Part shown: positions 57,850 to 64,000 of the stretch, in pieces | How the letters are laid out: each line of letters starts with the position of its first letter | How positions within the stretch are numbered: the stretch's first letter is position 1 | Assembly (NCBI GenBank): GCA_028688225.1 | Contig: JAQTYQ010000006.1 | Coordinates: 1 to 64,000, forward strand | Origin: Opitutaceae bacterium | GTDB taxonomy: Bacteria; Verrucomicrobiota; Verrucomicrobiia; Opitutales; Opitutaceae | Direction of reading: 5' to 3' | Length of the DNA stretch: 64,000 bases | The notes under the pieces: generated by a model | Seen by the model: the letters and a program-made list of their open reading frames with translations, nothing else | Told to the model about the DNA's origin: nothing | The model's database searches: none | Program-made: the position numbers and the translations under genes

Positions 57850-57879
57850 GTGAGAGTGAAAGTGAGGGTGAAAGTGGAA
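57850..57879. repeat. 6-bp tandem repeats
   Basis: Five 6-bp units starting with GTG (GTGAGA, GTGAAA, GTGAGG, GTGAAA, GTGGAA) fill the gap between the small membrane-protein gene and the TTG start at 57848. On the coding (minus) strand this is TTTCAC/CTCAC sequence without a Shine-Dalgarno motif. Confidence 0.6.
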
Positions 57880-57880
57880 A

Positions 57881-58033
57881 TCAGCGGAGAAGCCAGGTGA
57901 CGGACCAGACCGCCGCATTCACGCCAGCGGTGAAGCTTAACGCGATGATGAGGGCCAGGCGTTGCCGCCGCAGGCGGCGTTCCTCGCGCTCCTGCGGTGT
58001 CAGCCAATCAATGCTCTGTAGGTGCAACCTCAT
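57881..58033 (-). CDS. Phage small single-helix membrane protein
   Basis: 50 residues from ATG 58033, which overlaps the upstream stop by ATGA. A basic start (LTPQEREERRLRRQR) is followed by one hydrophobic helix (LALIIALSFTAGVNAAVWSV) and WLLR. A cytoplasmic N-terminus is expected. Such small membrane proteins may act in lysis or exclusion. It is too short for most gene finders. Confidence 0.6.
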   Translation of the reverse strand: MRLHLQSIDWLTPQEREERRLRRQRLALIIALSFTAGVNAAVWSVTWLLR

Positions 58034-58287
58034 TCGCCGCAGGCGCACTCCGCGCCGGGTTGGAGTTGCGCGGCCCGCTCGGCATTGAGCGCCGCGCGGT
58101 CGATGCCGAAGTGAGCATCGAGCAGCCCCTCGATATCGTCGGGCGTCGGCGTCCAGGTGCCGAGCAGCGGATCCTCGCGGCAGAGCCGGTAGCCCGCCCC
58201 CTGGGCCGCATGGAGAAAGATCAGAATCTCGCCGCGATCATGCGCCGTGGACGCGTAGCGGAAAGACATGGTGCTGACCGCGCTCAT
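58030..58287 (-). CDS. Phage hypothetical protein
   Basis: 85 residues with ILIFLHAAQGAGYRLCREDP, TPDDIEGLLDAHFGIDRAAL and a C-terminal CACGE. ATGA overlaps with both neighbours. Unknown family. Confidence 0.62.
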   Translation of the reverse strand: MSAVSTMSFRYASTAHDRGEILIFLHAAQGAGYRLCREDPLLGTWTPTPDDIEGLLDAHFGIDRAALNAERAAQLQPGAECACGE

Positions 58288-58598
58288 GACAGGCCTCCCT
58301 TCGCCGGGCCTAAGGGTGACAGGTCTTGCGCCAGCGTGTGCAGGCCGATGCCCCAGGTGCGGTGCCGCCAGGCGTTTTCGAGGGCGTCCAGCATAGCTGA
58401 TGCTGACTCAGCATGGTCGGCCTTACCGGCCCAATCTTGCGCCTCGGCGAAATGATACGCTGCGAGGTTGAATAATTCTTCGGCGGCCAGGTCGATGTGT
58501 TCGACCACGCCGCCATCGCCGAGCACGATCGCTTTCTGCGCCGGCGTGAGCCGGGGAATCGGCTGGCGCCGGGGGGTGGACTTCTTTTTGGTGGGCAT
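58284..58598 (-). CDS. Phage hypothetical helical protein
   Basis: 104 residues from ATG 58598; the frame also opens upstream but the start with PTKKKSTPRRQPIPRLTPAQ fits best. VEHIDLAAEELFNLAAYHFA and ASAMLDALENAWRHRTWGIG suggest a helical protein with a basic N-terminus. Starts 90 bp after the MuB-like stop. Unknown family. Confidence 0.62.
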   Translation of the reverse strand: MPTKKKSTPRRQPIPRLTPAQKAIVLGDGGVVEHIDLAAEELFNLAAYHFAEAQDWAGKADHAESASAMLDALENAWRHRTWGIGLHTLAQDLSPLGPAKGGLS

Positions 58599-58688
58599 GT
58601 TGGTGACTCCTATATCGGGGGGTTGCTGATCCCGCGGGCCGCTCCGCACATGGCCAAATGGGTCGGAGCGGTCTGCGGCGTGGGGGGG

Positions 58689-59699
58689 TTAAAATCGTCG
58701 GTTAAGCAGGCGTTTGGCGGCGGCGATGGCCTGGCGCACCTCCGCCGCGCCGGCCTGGGCGTCATATTCCTCGCGCAGGATTTTCGCGATGCGGAGCACC
58801 ATGTCGTACAGGCCGAATGTGTTCGCCGCCGCGGCGATTTCCGCGCAGCACGATTTCATGTCACCGCTGAGGGTGACCTTCTCGGCGCGCAGGAATTTCG
58901 CGACGTCGTCGGCATCGACCGGATCAGCCGGCAGGATGGCCTCGCCGCGGCGGTTGATCTGCTGGGCCTGCTCCCATGACTTCCGCTGCCACCAGTTGAA
59001 TAACGCAGGAATGGCGAGGATGACGACGACCGTTGGCGTGAAGTTCAGGACTTCCTTCACGAGGTTGATCGTGCGTGGCCCGAAGTATTCGCCTTCGTCG
59101 ATGATCAGCACGCGACGGTTGGCGTTCAGCCGCGCGAACAGCGCCTGCTCCACTTCCCATTCCCCTTTGGCGCGCAGGGAGGCCACTTCGCGCACGCCGG
59201 CCGCCAGCGCGATGTCGCACAATGCGGCCAGATAACTGCGCCTCCAGCTCTCGCGGCCTTCCACGAACACGCCATTGTGCTGGATCTGGAGCTGCCGTCC
59301 CAGCGCCGTTTTGCCGCCGCCCGTGTCGGCGAGATAGACGACGAGCCGCTGGGGATCATCCGCCGGTTTCAATTTGCAGATCGTCACCGCGTCGAGGACG
59401 GCGCCTTGTGATGGCAGCGCGATGAAGGGGCGGCCCCCGGTGAGCCTCTGTGCCTGCGCGCACTCCAGCCGGTAATTTCGCAAATCGCGCTCCAATTTCA
59501 GCACGGCGGCATTGATGTCGGCGGCATAGCTGCCGTTTTTGATGCGGTACCAGGTGGTGGAGCTGACGGTCAGATGCTTGGTCGTGAACACGCTATCCGA
59601 GAATTTGAGCTCCTCCTGGATCTGACGCAGCTGCGCGATCACGTCGTGCTGGCCGGGGGTGTACTTCGCGGTCATGGGATCGGTGACGGTTTCTTCCAT
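58689..59699 (-). CDS. MuB-like transposition AAA+ ATPase
   Basis: 336 residues. The N-terminal 80 residues hold a helix-turn-helix (SVFTTKHLTVSSTTWYRIKN). The ATPase has a Walker A of the form YLADTGGGKTALGRQ (about 122-136) and Walker B RVLIIDEGEYFG (196-207), then VILAIPALFNWW (sensor 1 region) and a helical C-terminus. This matches MuB/TniB-type ATPases, which bind target DNA and deliver it to the transposase. The gene lies 12 bp after the MuA C-domain gene, in the usual A-then-B order. Confidence 0.88.
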   Translation of the reverse strand: MEETVTDPMTAKYTPGQHDVIAQLRQIQEELKFSDSVFTTKHLTVSSTTWYRIKNGSYAADINAAVLKLERDLRNYRLECAQAQRLTGGRPFIALPSQGAVLDAVTICKLKPADDPQRLVVYLADTGGGKTALGRQLQIQHNGVFVEGRESWRRSYLAALCDIALAAGVREVASLRAKGEWEVEQALFARLNANRRVLIIDEGEYFGPRTINLVKEVLNFTPTVVVILAIPALFNWWQRKSWEQAQQINRRGEAILPADPVDADDVAKFLRAEKVTLSGDMKSCCAEIAAAANTFGLYDMVLRIAKILREEYDAQAGAAEVRQAIAAAKRLLNRRF

Positions 59700-59711
59700 G
59701 GGTATTTTGGT

Positions 59712-60521
59712 TCAGGGTTGGCTGGAGGACAGGGCCTCGGCGCGGGCGGCGCGACGTGACAGCAGCGTGCTCGGATCGGCTTCGGCCGCATCGGCGCGCC
59801 GGCCGCGCAACACCTCCTCGTGCACCGCGATCGCGCGCGCGGATGCGAATTGGTCGAGTGCCAGCGGCTGGGGGGTCCGGCGTTGCGGCGCTTCCTGCGG
59901 AAAAGTCTGCACCACCTTGACCATCTGCGCCGTGGCATCCCTGGCGCTGGCGACTGCTTCCTGCGTGTCGCCGGCATGCAGGTATTCGAGCCGCGCCAGC
60001 ACTTTTGTCTGGTGCCGCCGATGCGCCTCCAGCTCCTTCGCCGCGCCGAAGAAATCATCCGTGCCCTTCTCCGGCACCGCCTCGACAAATTCCCCCTCGC
60101 CGGTGAACACATACACACACGCCGGCTCATGCCGGTTGTACGCCACGAACACCTCCTTGCCGAGCATGTCGGGCTGGCAGGTGCGCGCATTCTCATGCCA
60201 GTACTTGCGCGTCACCTCGCGCCCGTCGCCATCGGTCTTGATCTTGATCGCGAGCCCGTCGCGCCCGCATGTGAGCTTTTCCTTGCGGAAGAGGATGAGC
60301 GCGGCGATCTCCCCGGCGAGCGGCTCCACGGCGCCCGCGCGCGCGGCAAATTCGTCGGCGGGTGAGCGTGTCACCCAGCGCAGCCTCCCCTCGAACGATG
60401 CGACCGGCGCGGATGGTGCCGCCGGCGCCGGCGGTTGCTCCGGTGCCACGGCCTCCGGCGGTGCAAAGTGAATGTTGCGGAACTGCCCGGAAATCTGCGG
60501 AGAAAGTGGAGTGATGGTCAT
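59712..60521 (-). CDS. Separate MuA C-terminal-domain-like protein
   Basis: 269 residues from ATG 60521, overlapping the transposase stop by ATGA. A Pro/Ala-rich linker (about 20-50) leads to a beta-rich core: GEIAALILFRKEKLTCGRDG, EVTRKYWHENARTCQPDMLG and KEVFVAYNRHEPACVYVFTG. This resembles the Mu transposase C-terminal (Mu_C) barrel, with the pattern of a strand ending VAYN-x-(5-6)-VYVF. The C-terminus is helical (LEAHRRHQTKVLARLEYLHA). MuA itself has both parts in one chain of about 660 residues. Here they are encoded as 459 and 269 residues. Assignment is from pattern and position. Confidence 0.7.
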   Translation of the reverse strand: MTITPLSPQISGQFRNIHFAPPEAVAPEQPPAPAAPSAPVASFEGRLRWVTRSPADEFAARAGAVEPLAGEIAALILFRKEKLTCGRDGLAIKIKTDGDGREVTRKYWHENARTCQPDMLGKEVFVAYNRHEPACVYVFTGEGEFVEAVPEKGTDDFFGAAKELEAHRRHQTKVLARLEYLHAGDTQEAVASARDATAQMVKVVQTFPQEAPQRRTPQPLALDQFASARAIAVHEEVLRGRRADAAEADPSTLLSRRAARAEALSSSQP

Positions 60522-61897
60522 TGGGAAATGGTGTCGATGCGCTGCCATACGCCGGGCGCGGTCTCGCGCTCCGCGTAGTGACCGTGCCCCTGGTAATTGT
60601 GGCCCGCGCTGGTGTTGTGGGCCTCGATCGCCCGCTTGAAGAGCGTGTGCAGCTCCGACAAATAGAGCATCGGCAGCGACAACCGGCACCGGCCGCCGGC
60701 CAGCAGGTTGAACTGCGCCAGCTTTTCCGCCTGGGAGATCAGGCTGCCCGCGTGCGTGCTGCTGCTGCCATCCCGGTTCACGGAGCCGGTATAGCCGAGC
60801 GTCGCCGGCTGGGTATCCCAGCGGTTGCCGCGCTGCCCTGGCAGCCCCATGAGCAGCAGGTGCAGCTTGCGGTTGAAACTCTCGATCACGGCCTTGCCGG
60901 CTGCGTTGCCGCTCTTGCGCTCGGCCGGCGCGCCCACCCAGCGGATGCCGCCATTCATGCCGGTGCGGTGCACGCGGATGCGCCCTTCGGACGCCCCTTC
61001 GAGCACGCGCTGCGCGGCTTCGCTGCAGGCGATCGTGCCGCGCTCGAATTTTATGTGCGTCGGGTAGCCGACGCCGATGCCGATCGCGCCGAGCGTGTAG
61101 GCCACCAGCTCATCCACATCCTCCGCGCGGATCGCGTTGGCCGGCTTCATCACGTAGCCGCCGATCAACCGCGACGGCACCTCCATCATGAGGTAACAGA
61201 TCACCTCGATCGCCCGGCCCGTCGCATCGTCGATCACGATCAGGTCCAGCCGCACGTCATCCAGCGTGTAGAGCTCGCCCTTGCGCAGCTTCGCGTAGTT
61301 CATCGATACGTAAGGCAGCGCCGTGCGCGCGGCCGCGGCACCCAGCGTGCCGGCCAGCATCGTCGGCCGGTCCGGCCGCATCGAGTAAAACGTCGAACGC
61401 GACACGAAGCCGAACAATTCCGGCGCGCGCTCGGGCAGGGGCAGCACGCGCGTGCGCGGATCTTTGCGCCACCACTCGCGCCAGGTGCCCAGGCCGGGGA
61501 TCGGTTTGCCCGCCGCCCAGTCCTTGGCGAGGCCATGCACCACCACCGAAAAGTTCGCCATGCCGGGCATGGTCGCTCGCCGCTGCACTTCCTGCACCAG
61601 CGCGGCCGGCTTGGCCGCCCCCGGCTTTTGGTACTTGAGCAGCAGCGCCTCCGCCGTGCGCCCGCCCGCGCGCCAGCGCGCCACTTCGCGGTAAAGCGTG
61701 CTCAGGCTGGCGCGCAGCGGCTTGGCCGTGTCGCCCTCGCCGACGAGGCGCCCCTGCAAGGCCCGTGCGCAGGCCGCGATCGCCTTCCGCGGCTCGGCCG
61801 CGCCCGATTGCAGCGCCGCTTCCAGGGCCGTGAAAGCCTCATGCAACACCAGCGCCCGGTCGCGCTGCCAGGCCTTTTTTTGTGCCAGCTTAGCCAC
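60518..61897 (-). CDS. MuA-like transposase, catalytic part (DDE-type fold)
   Basis: 459 residues. The N-terminal 130 residues are helical and DNA-binding-like. The catalytic core shows YTLDDVRLDLIVIDDATGRA (first Asp, 213/214), PTHIKFERGTIACSEAAQ, where the second acidic site is Glu285 instead of the usual Asp, and NAAGKAVIESFNRKLHLLLM with the third residue Glu339. It carries out strand transfer of the phage ends. The beta-barrel C-domain is a separate downstream gene. Starts 8 bp inside the end of the DUF3102-like gene. Substitution of the second Asp might reduce activity or reflect a subfamily. Confidence 0.85.
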   Translation of the reverse strand: MAKLAQKKAWQRDRALVLHEAFTALEAALQSGAAEPRKAIAACARALQGRLVGEGDTAKPLRASLSTLYREVARWRAGGRTAEALLLKYQKPGAAKPAALVQEVQRRATMPGMANFSVVVHGLAKDWAAGKPIPGLGTWREWWRKDPRTRVLPLPERAPELFGFVSRSTFYSMRPDRPTMLAGTLGAAAARTALPYVSMNYAKLRKGELYTLDDVRLDLIVIDDATGRAIEVICYLMMEVPSRLIGGYVMKPANAIRAEDVDELVAYTLGAIGIGVGYPTHIKFERGTIACSEAAQRVLEGASEGRIRVHRTGMNGGIRWVGAPAERKSGNAAGKAVIESFNRKLHLLLMGLPGQRGNRWDTQPATLGYTGSVNRDGSSSTHAGSLISQAEKLAQFNLLAGGRCRLSLPMLYLSELHTLFKRAIEAHNTSAGHNYQGHGHYAERETAPGVWQRIDTISQ

Positions 61898-62546
61898 GGC
61901 GCTTCCTCCCCCGGTTGTCGCCCCGCTCGCTGGCCGGCAGGCCGGTCTCGCGGTCCACCATGTCCCACGGGCTGTCGGTCAGCGCCTCCAGCGTCAGCTT
62001 CAGCCGCCGCCAGCAGGCCTCGTATTGCTTGGCCGACATCCGGTCCTTGACGATGATCGCCTGGTCGCAGTCCTTCTCGACCGCCTGCAGCACCTCCGTC
62101 ACCAGGTCGAGCTGCATCTGGCCGCCTGGATCGTCCGTAGGCGGCGCGGCGGGCAGCCGGTAAAGCTCGGTCGGCTTCTTGCCGTGCAGCGCCCGGCACG
62201 AGCGCAGCGCCTCGATATCGCGCTCCGTCGATGACGCCGACAGGCCGGCGTTCTCCGCCGCCCGCATATAGTTTTGGGCTGACCGCTCGCTGATCTTCAA
62301 ATCCGCAACGGTTGCGGATTTGGCCAGGAAGTCCCCGAAGTAGCCGTGCCCGACGCGCTCTTTCGCTTGCAGGAAGAGCACGCCGGCACGGACGATGATG
62401 TAGATCAGCTCATCATGGAAACGGGCGGTCTTGGTGCCGATCTCGCCGATCACCTCGGCAATGCCCGTGCCAAGCTCGATCAGCTCCGGCGTGTCAAATG
62501 CCGGCACGATCTCGACCTGGGTGGAAGGTTTTTTGGGTCTGCTCAT
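61890..62546 (-). CDS. DUF3102-like phage protein
   Basis: 218 residues from ATG 62546 (upstream overlap ATGA). Residues about 40-110 resemble DUF3102: ELIYIIVRAGVLFLQAKERV, GHGYFGDFLAKSATVADLKI, SERSAQNYMRAAENAGLS, which has the SERTAQRYM-like helix-turn-helix. The second half is charged (DQAIIVKDRMSAKQYEACWR). DUF3102 proteins occur in phage and mobile-element early regions; function unknown. The C-terminus ends in basic residues (GDNRGRKRRG). Confidence 0.72.
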   Translation of the reverse strand: MSRPKKPSTQVEIVPAFDTPELIELGTGIAEVIGEIGTKTARFHDELIYIIVRAGVLFLQAKERVGHGYFGDFLAKSATVADLKISERSAQNYMRAAENAGLSASSTERDIEALRSCRALHGKKPTELYRLPAAPPTDDPGGQMQLDLVTEVLQAVEKDCDQAIIVKDRMSAKQYEACWRRLKLTLEALTDSPWDMVDRETGLPASERGDNRGRKRRG

Positions 62547-62746
62547 GAAAGAGGAATCCCGCCCGGCCCGAAGGCCGTGGTTGCCTCGGCGCGCATGGCC
62601 GAGTCGGCTTCCTGTCGCCGGATCAACTCGACCTGTTTGACGGCCGTCGCCTTCAGGGCTTCGAGTGCACCACCGGTGCACTTGATCCGTTCGTCCTGGA
62701 TGACGGACAGCGCGGAGCGGGTTGAAGCTGAATGGTTGCCCTTCAT
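62543..62746 (-). CDS. Phage hypothetical protein with repeated C-terminal segment
   Basis: 67 residues from ATG 62746: MKGNHSASTRSALSVIQDER, LEALKATAVKQVELIRRQEA and the tail TTAFGPGGIPLS. The tail DNA is almost identical to that at the end of gene 62976 (TTASGPGGNIS), so the two gene junctions share a short repeat. Helical, unknown family. ATGA overlaps at both ends. Confidence 0.6.
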   Translation of the reverse strand: MKGNHSASTRSALSVIQDERIKCTGGALEALKATAVKQVELIRRQEADSAMRAEATTAFGPGGIPLS

Positions 62747-62979
62747 TGGAACAGCTCCCTCCACAACTGAACGTTGCTGCGGCAGGGGTCGTATTCTCGC
62801 CAGACACGGCGGTAAAAACCGATTTGCGAGCGGCTGAGGCCGGTGAGGCGGGCCTGATGCGCAATGGTTCGGCGCCTGGCTGAGTTGATCGTGATCGCCA
62901 GTTGCAGTTGCTGCTGGGCTCGAAGTGCGCGTCGCTGTTGGGCGTGCCGCCGCCTGATTGCTTGGAGGCGTCTCTTCAT
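62743..62979 (-). CDS. Phage basic helix-turn-helix-like protein
   Basis: 78 residues from ATG 62979. An Arg/Gln-rich helix (RLQAIRRRHAQQRRALRAQQ) precedes a possible helix-turn-helix (QARLTGLSRSQIGFYRRVWR). It probably binds DNA. ATGA overlaps with both neighbours. Unknown family. Confidence 0.6.
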   Translation of the reverse strand: MKRRLQAIRRRHAQQRRALRAQQQLQLAITINSARRRTIAHQARLTGLSRSQIGFYRRVWREYDPCRSNVQLWRELFQ

Positions 62980-63272
62980 GAGATATTCCCGCCCGGCCCG
63001 GAGGCCGTGGTTGCGTGGCCGGAGGCGCGTCCTGTCTCGGGCGCCGCCATTTGCCCAGGCGGCGCCAGGGCGCGCATGGCGTTGCGGATGCCGCATGTCT
63101 CTGCGGCGGGGGCCGGCGTGACAGCCGGGCGGGAAAGCCTGTCCTCCGAAGCCTTGACGAAGGAGGAAGAGATCGCGGAAGACGGGATAGATCGGCCCAT
63201 GGCGAGGAACCGGTCGAGGCAGCCGGTCTCCTCGGCGATCAGCTCATAGATAACCTGGGCTTCGCGGCTCAT
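62976..63272 (-). CDS. Phage hypothetical protein carrying an in-frame REP-like segment
   Basis: 98 residues. The first 35 (REAQVIYELIAEETGCLDRF) are helical; residues about 36-46 (SSFVKASEDRLS) are translated from a REP-like element at 63142-63166. The rest is Ala/Pro rich and ends TTASGPGGNIS, a segment shared with gene 62543. Overlaps both neighbours by ATGA. Unknown family. Confidence 0.58.
   Translation of the reverse strand: MSREAQVIYELIAEETGCLDRFLAMGRSIPSSAISSSFVKASEDRLSRPAVTPAPAAETCGIRNAMRALAPPGQMAAPETGRASGHATTASGPGGNIS
63142..63166. repeat. REP-like element, copy 2 (in frame)
   Basis: TCCTCCGAAGCCTTGACGAAGGAGG, 25 bp in all, of the same family as 63616-63640 and 8677-8704. Outer arms TCCTCC / GGAGG pair. 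It encodes SSFVKASEDR in gene 62976. Confidence 0.6.
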
Positions 63273-63664
63273 CGGCGGTCCCTCCGCTGCTGCTCGACAT
63301 AGGCCGCATCGGCGATCTGCTGCAGTTCCTCGCGGTCAAACTCCCGCAGGCAGGAGCAGAAGGTCTGCAACTTGGCCTCGGCGGTGTAGCGCGCGCTGCG
63401 CACCAGGAGCGCCCCCAGAAAGGCGCGGGTAATGCGCTTCGTCAGCCGCTCGCCCCGGCCGGCGTTAAATTCATGGCCGCTCACCTGACCCTGGTCCCAC
63501 AGCTTCTCGATAAAGCTGTCGCTCAGGTGCAGCAGTCCGGCCGCGGCCTTGAGGCTCCAAAACTGCCGCTCACCAAGCAGCCAGTCGAATTGCAACTGGC
63601 CTCTGACTTCCCTGTCCGCCGAAGCCTTGGCGAAGGAGGATGGCCTCTGGAGCGTGGCGGGCAT
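63269..63664 (-). CDS. Phage protein, first gene of the leftward early operon
   Basis: 131 residues from ATG 63664. Residues 8-18 (SSFAKASADRE) come from a REP-like element. The core FWSLKAAAGLLHLSDSFIEK and LWDQGQVSGHEFNAGRGERL has the look of a winged or excisionase-type helix-turn-helix; RITRAFLGALLVRSARYT and AEAKLQTFCSCLREFDREEL are helical. It lies where Mu-like phages encode Ner or related regulators. A true start after the element is also possible. Function inferred only from position and motif. Confidence 0.6.
   Translation of the reverse strand: MPATLQRPSSFAKASADREVRGQLQFDWLLGERQFWSLKAAAGLLHLSDSFIEKLWDQGQVSGHEFNAGRGERLTKRITRAFLGALLVRSARYTAEAKLQTFCSCLREFDREELQQIADAAYVEQQRRDRR
63616..63640. 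repeat. REP-like element, copy 3 (in frame)
   Basis: TCCGCCGAAGCCTTGGCGAAGGAGG, 25 bp with partly self-complementary arms. It differs by only two or three bases from copy 2 and is translated as SSFAKASADR near the start of gene 63269. Confidence 0.62.
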
Positions 63665-63728
63665 AGTCAGGCTTTCCGCTTGTCGATTGGCGATTGCCGA
63701 GAGCAGGTCGTTGACGCAAACTTCGGAG

Positions 63729-64000
63729 ATGGATGCCCCTCAACGTTGGGACGCGATCGGCTGGCGCTTACAGGCTTGGCTTGTGGATCTGCTTCAGCGC
63801 GACGGAGAGAAGCACGCGATTGCCGCCGCCGAGAATACTTGGGAGTCGATGACGCTCTTTCTTTTTCCCGACGAACAGGCTTCGCGGGAGGAAGTAGACC
63901 AGCTAGTGCGCGATGCAGTGCGGCTTGGCCGCCTGCCACCAACGATTTCTCCCAGGGCGCGTTATTATTTAGGGTACCGCATCCAGTGCGCTCTTGATTT
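63729..64000 (+). CDS. Phage rightward gene, 3' end outside window
   Basis: From ATG 63729 an open plus-strand frame runs 90 codons to the window edge without a stop: MDAPQRWDAIGWRLQAWLVD, KHAIAAAENTWESMTLFLFP, DEQASREEVDQLVRDAVRLG and ARYYLGYRIQCALDF. Helical, acidic to neutral, not recognised. It is divergent from the early operon, with 64 bp between starts. This short gap must hold both promoters, so a regulator or the first gene of the rightward region is likely. Confidence 0.62.
   Translation, partial: MDAPQRWDAIGWRLQAWLVDLLQRDGEKHAIAAAENTWESMTLFLFPDEQASREEVDQLVRDAVRLGRLPPTISPRARYYLGYRIQCALD

Larger units (their letters stand above)
53667..64000. mobile_element. Mu-like transposable prophage, early arm (one end in the window)
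   Basis: From about 53,667 the host gene stops and a dense leftward set of small genes begins: MuA-like transposase, MuB-like ATPase, Gam, GemA-like and many unknowns, with ATGA overlaps throughout. The plus-strand gene at 63729 points the other way and runs off the window, so the late genes are probably to the right. The exact end is not sure; no terminal TG dinucleotide is seen just after 53666. The target duplication cannot be checked as the other end is missing. The other possibility, a Mu-like element without late genes, cannot be excluded from this window. Confidence 0.85.

Noticed and set aside
53667-64000. A Tn7/Tn552-like transposon rather than a prophage
   Set aside because: Gam, GemA-like and a long series of small overlapping genes are phage-like, though the late genes are not in the window, so the alternative is not fully excluded.
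1-64000. tRNA or rRNA genes
   Set aside because: No tRNA cloverleaf or rRNA segment was recognised by eye on either strand. A covariance-model scan would be needed to exclude small RNAs.

Overview
The window is high-GC bacterial DNA from a Gram-negative organism with outer-membrane proteins, lipid A synthesis (LpxI), osmoregulated periplasmic glucan genes (mdoGH) and Wza/Wzz-type polysaccharide export. The mix of duplicated orphan ABC permeases (ADOP type), DUF5916 barrels, lone four-helix-bundle (23S rRNA intervening-sequence type) genes, a PaaX-like regulator and many short-period intergenic repeats suggests a member of the Verrucomicrobiota, perhaps the Opitutae. This placement is inferred from gene content only.

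Region 1 (1-20.3 kb): a partial YmdB-like phosphoesterase, an NtrY-like sensor kinase, a PaaX-like regulator bracketed by two copies of one 16-bp palindrome, then an export cluster: HlyD-type adaptor, two MacB/LolD-type ATPases, three ADOP permeases, a TolC-like outer-membrane protein and a DUF5916 barrel. Two small four-helix-bundle genes each lie directly before an ADOP permease and are enclosed by arrays of degenerate 7-bp repeats in opposite orientations. Two further arrays without a gene precede short ADOP start remnants.

Region 2 (20.3-25.3 kb): decayed duplicates (DUF5916 5' end, uridine-kinase 3' end, GNAT 3' end) and solitary enzymes (SMP-30/NHL-like protein, lipoprotein phosphoesterase, VOC protein, nitrilase-family hydrolase).

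Region 3 (25.4-46.5 kb): mostly core genes. On the minus strand are a udg-mdoG-X-mdoH operon, riboflavin synthase, an orphan MazE-like gene beside a HEPN-like gene, and a translationally coupled pair made of an active HtrA and a degenerate HtrA-like protein. On the plus strand are leuS, a FecR-like/outer-membrane barrel/Wza/BY-kinase operon, lpxI, a bifunctional-nuclease gene, a tRNA-dihydrouridine synthase and a small conserved protein.

Region 4 (46.7-53.7 kb): a 1177-residue SF1 helicase-PLD nuclease-zinc finger fusion resembling single-gene (type II) Mokosh defence, a NERD membrane protein, a site-2 protease, and a delta/alpha pair of a 2-oxoacid:ferredoxin oxidoreductase whose alpha gene is cut off.

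Region 5 (about 53.67 kb to the end): the early arm of a Mu-like transposable prophage inserted in that alpha gene. Some 20 small genes run leftward, many joined by 4-bp ATGA overlaps: a catalytic MuA-like transposase, a separate gene for what looks like the MuA C-terminal barrel, a MuB-like ATPase, Gam, a minimal Pol-beta-like nucleotidyltransferase, a GemA-like protein and others. One gene runs rightward off the window end, so the late region is probably outside the window.
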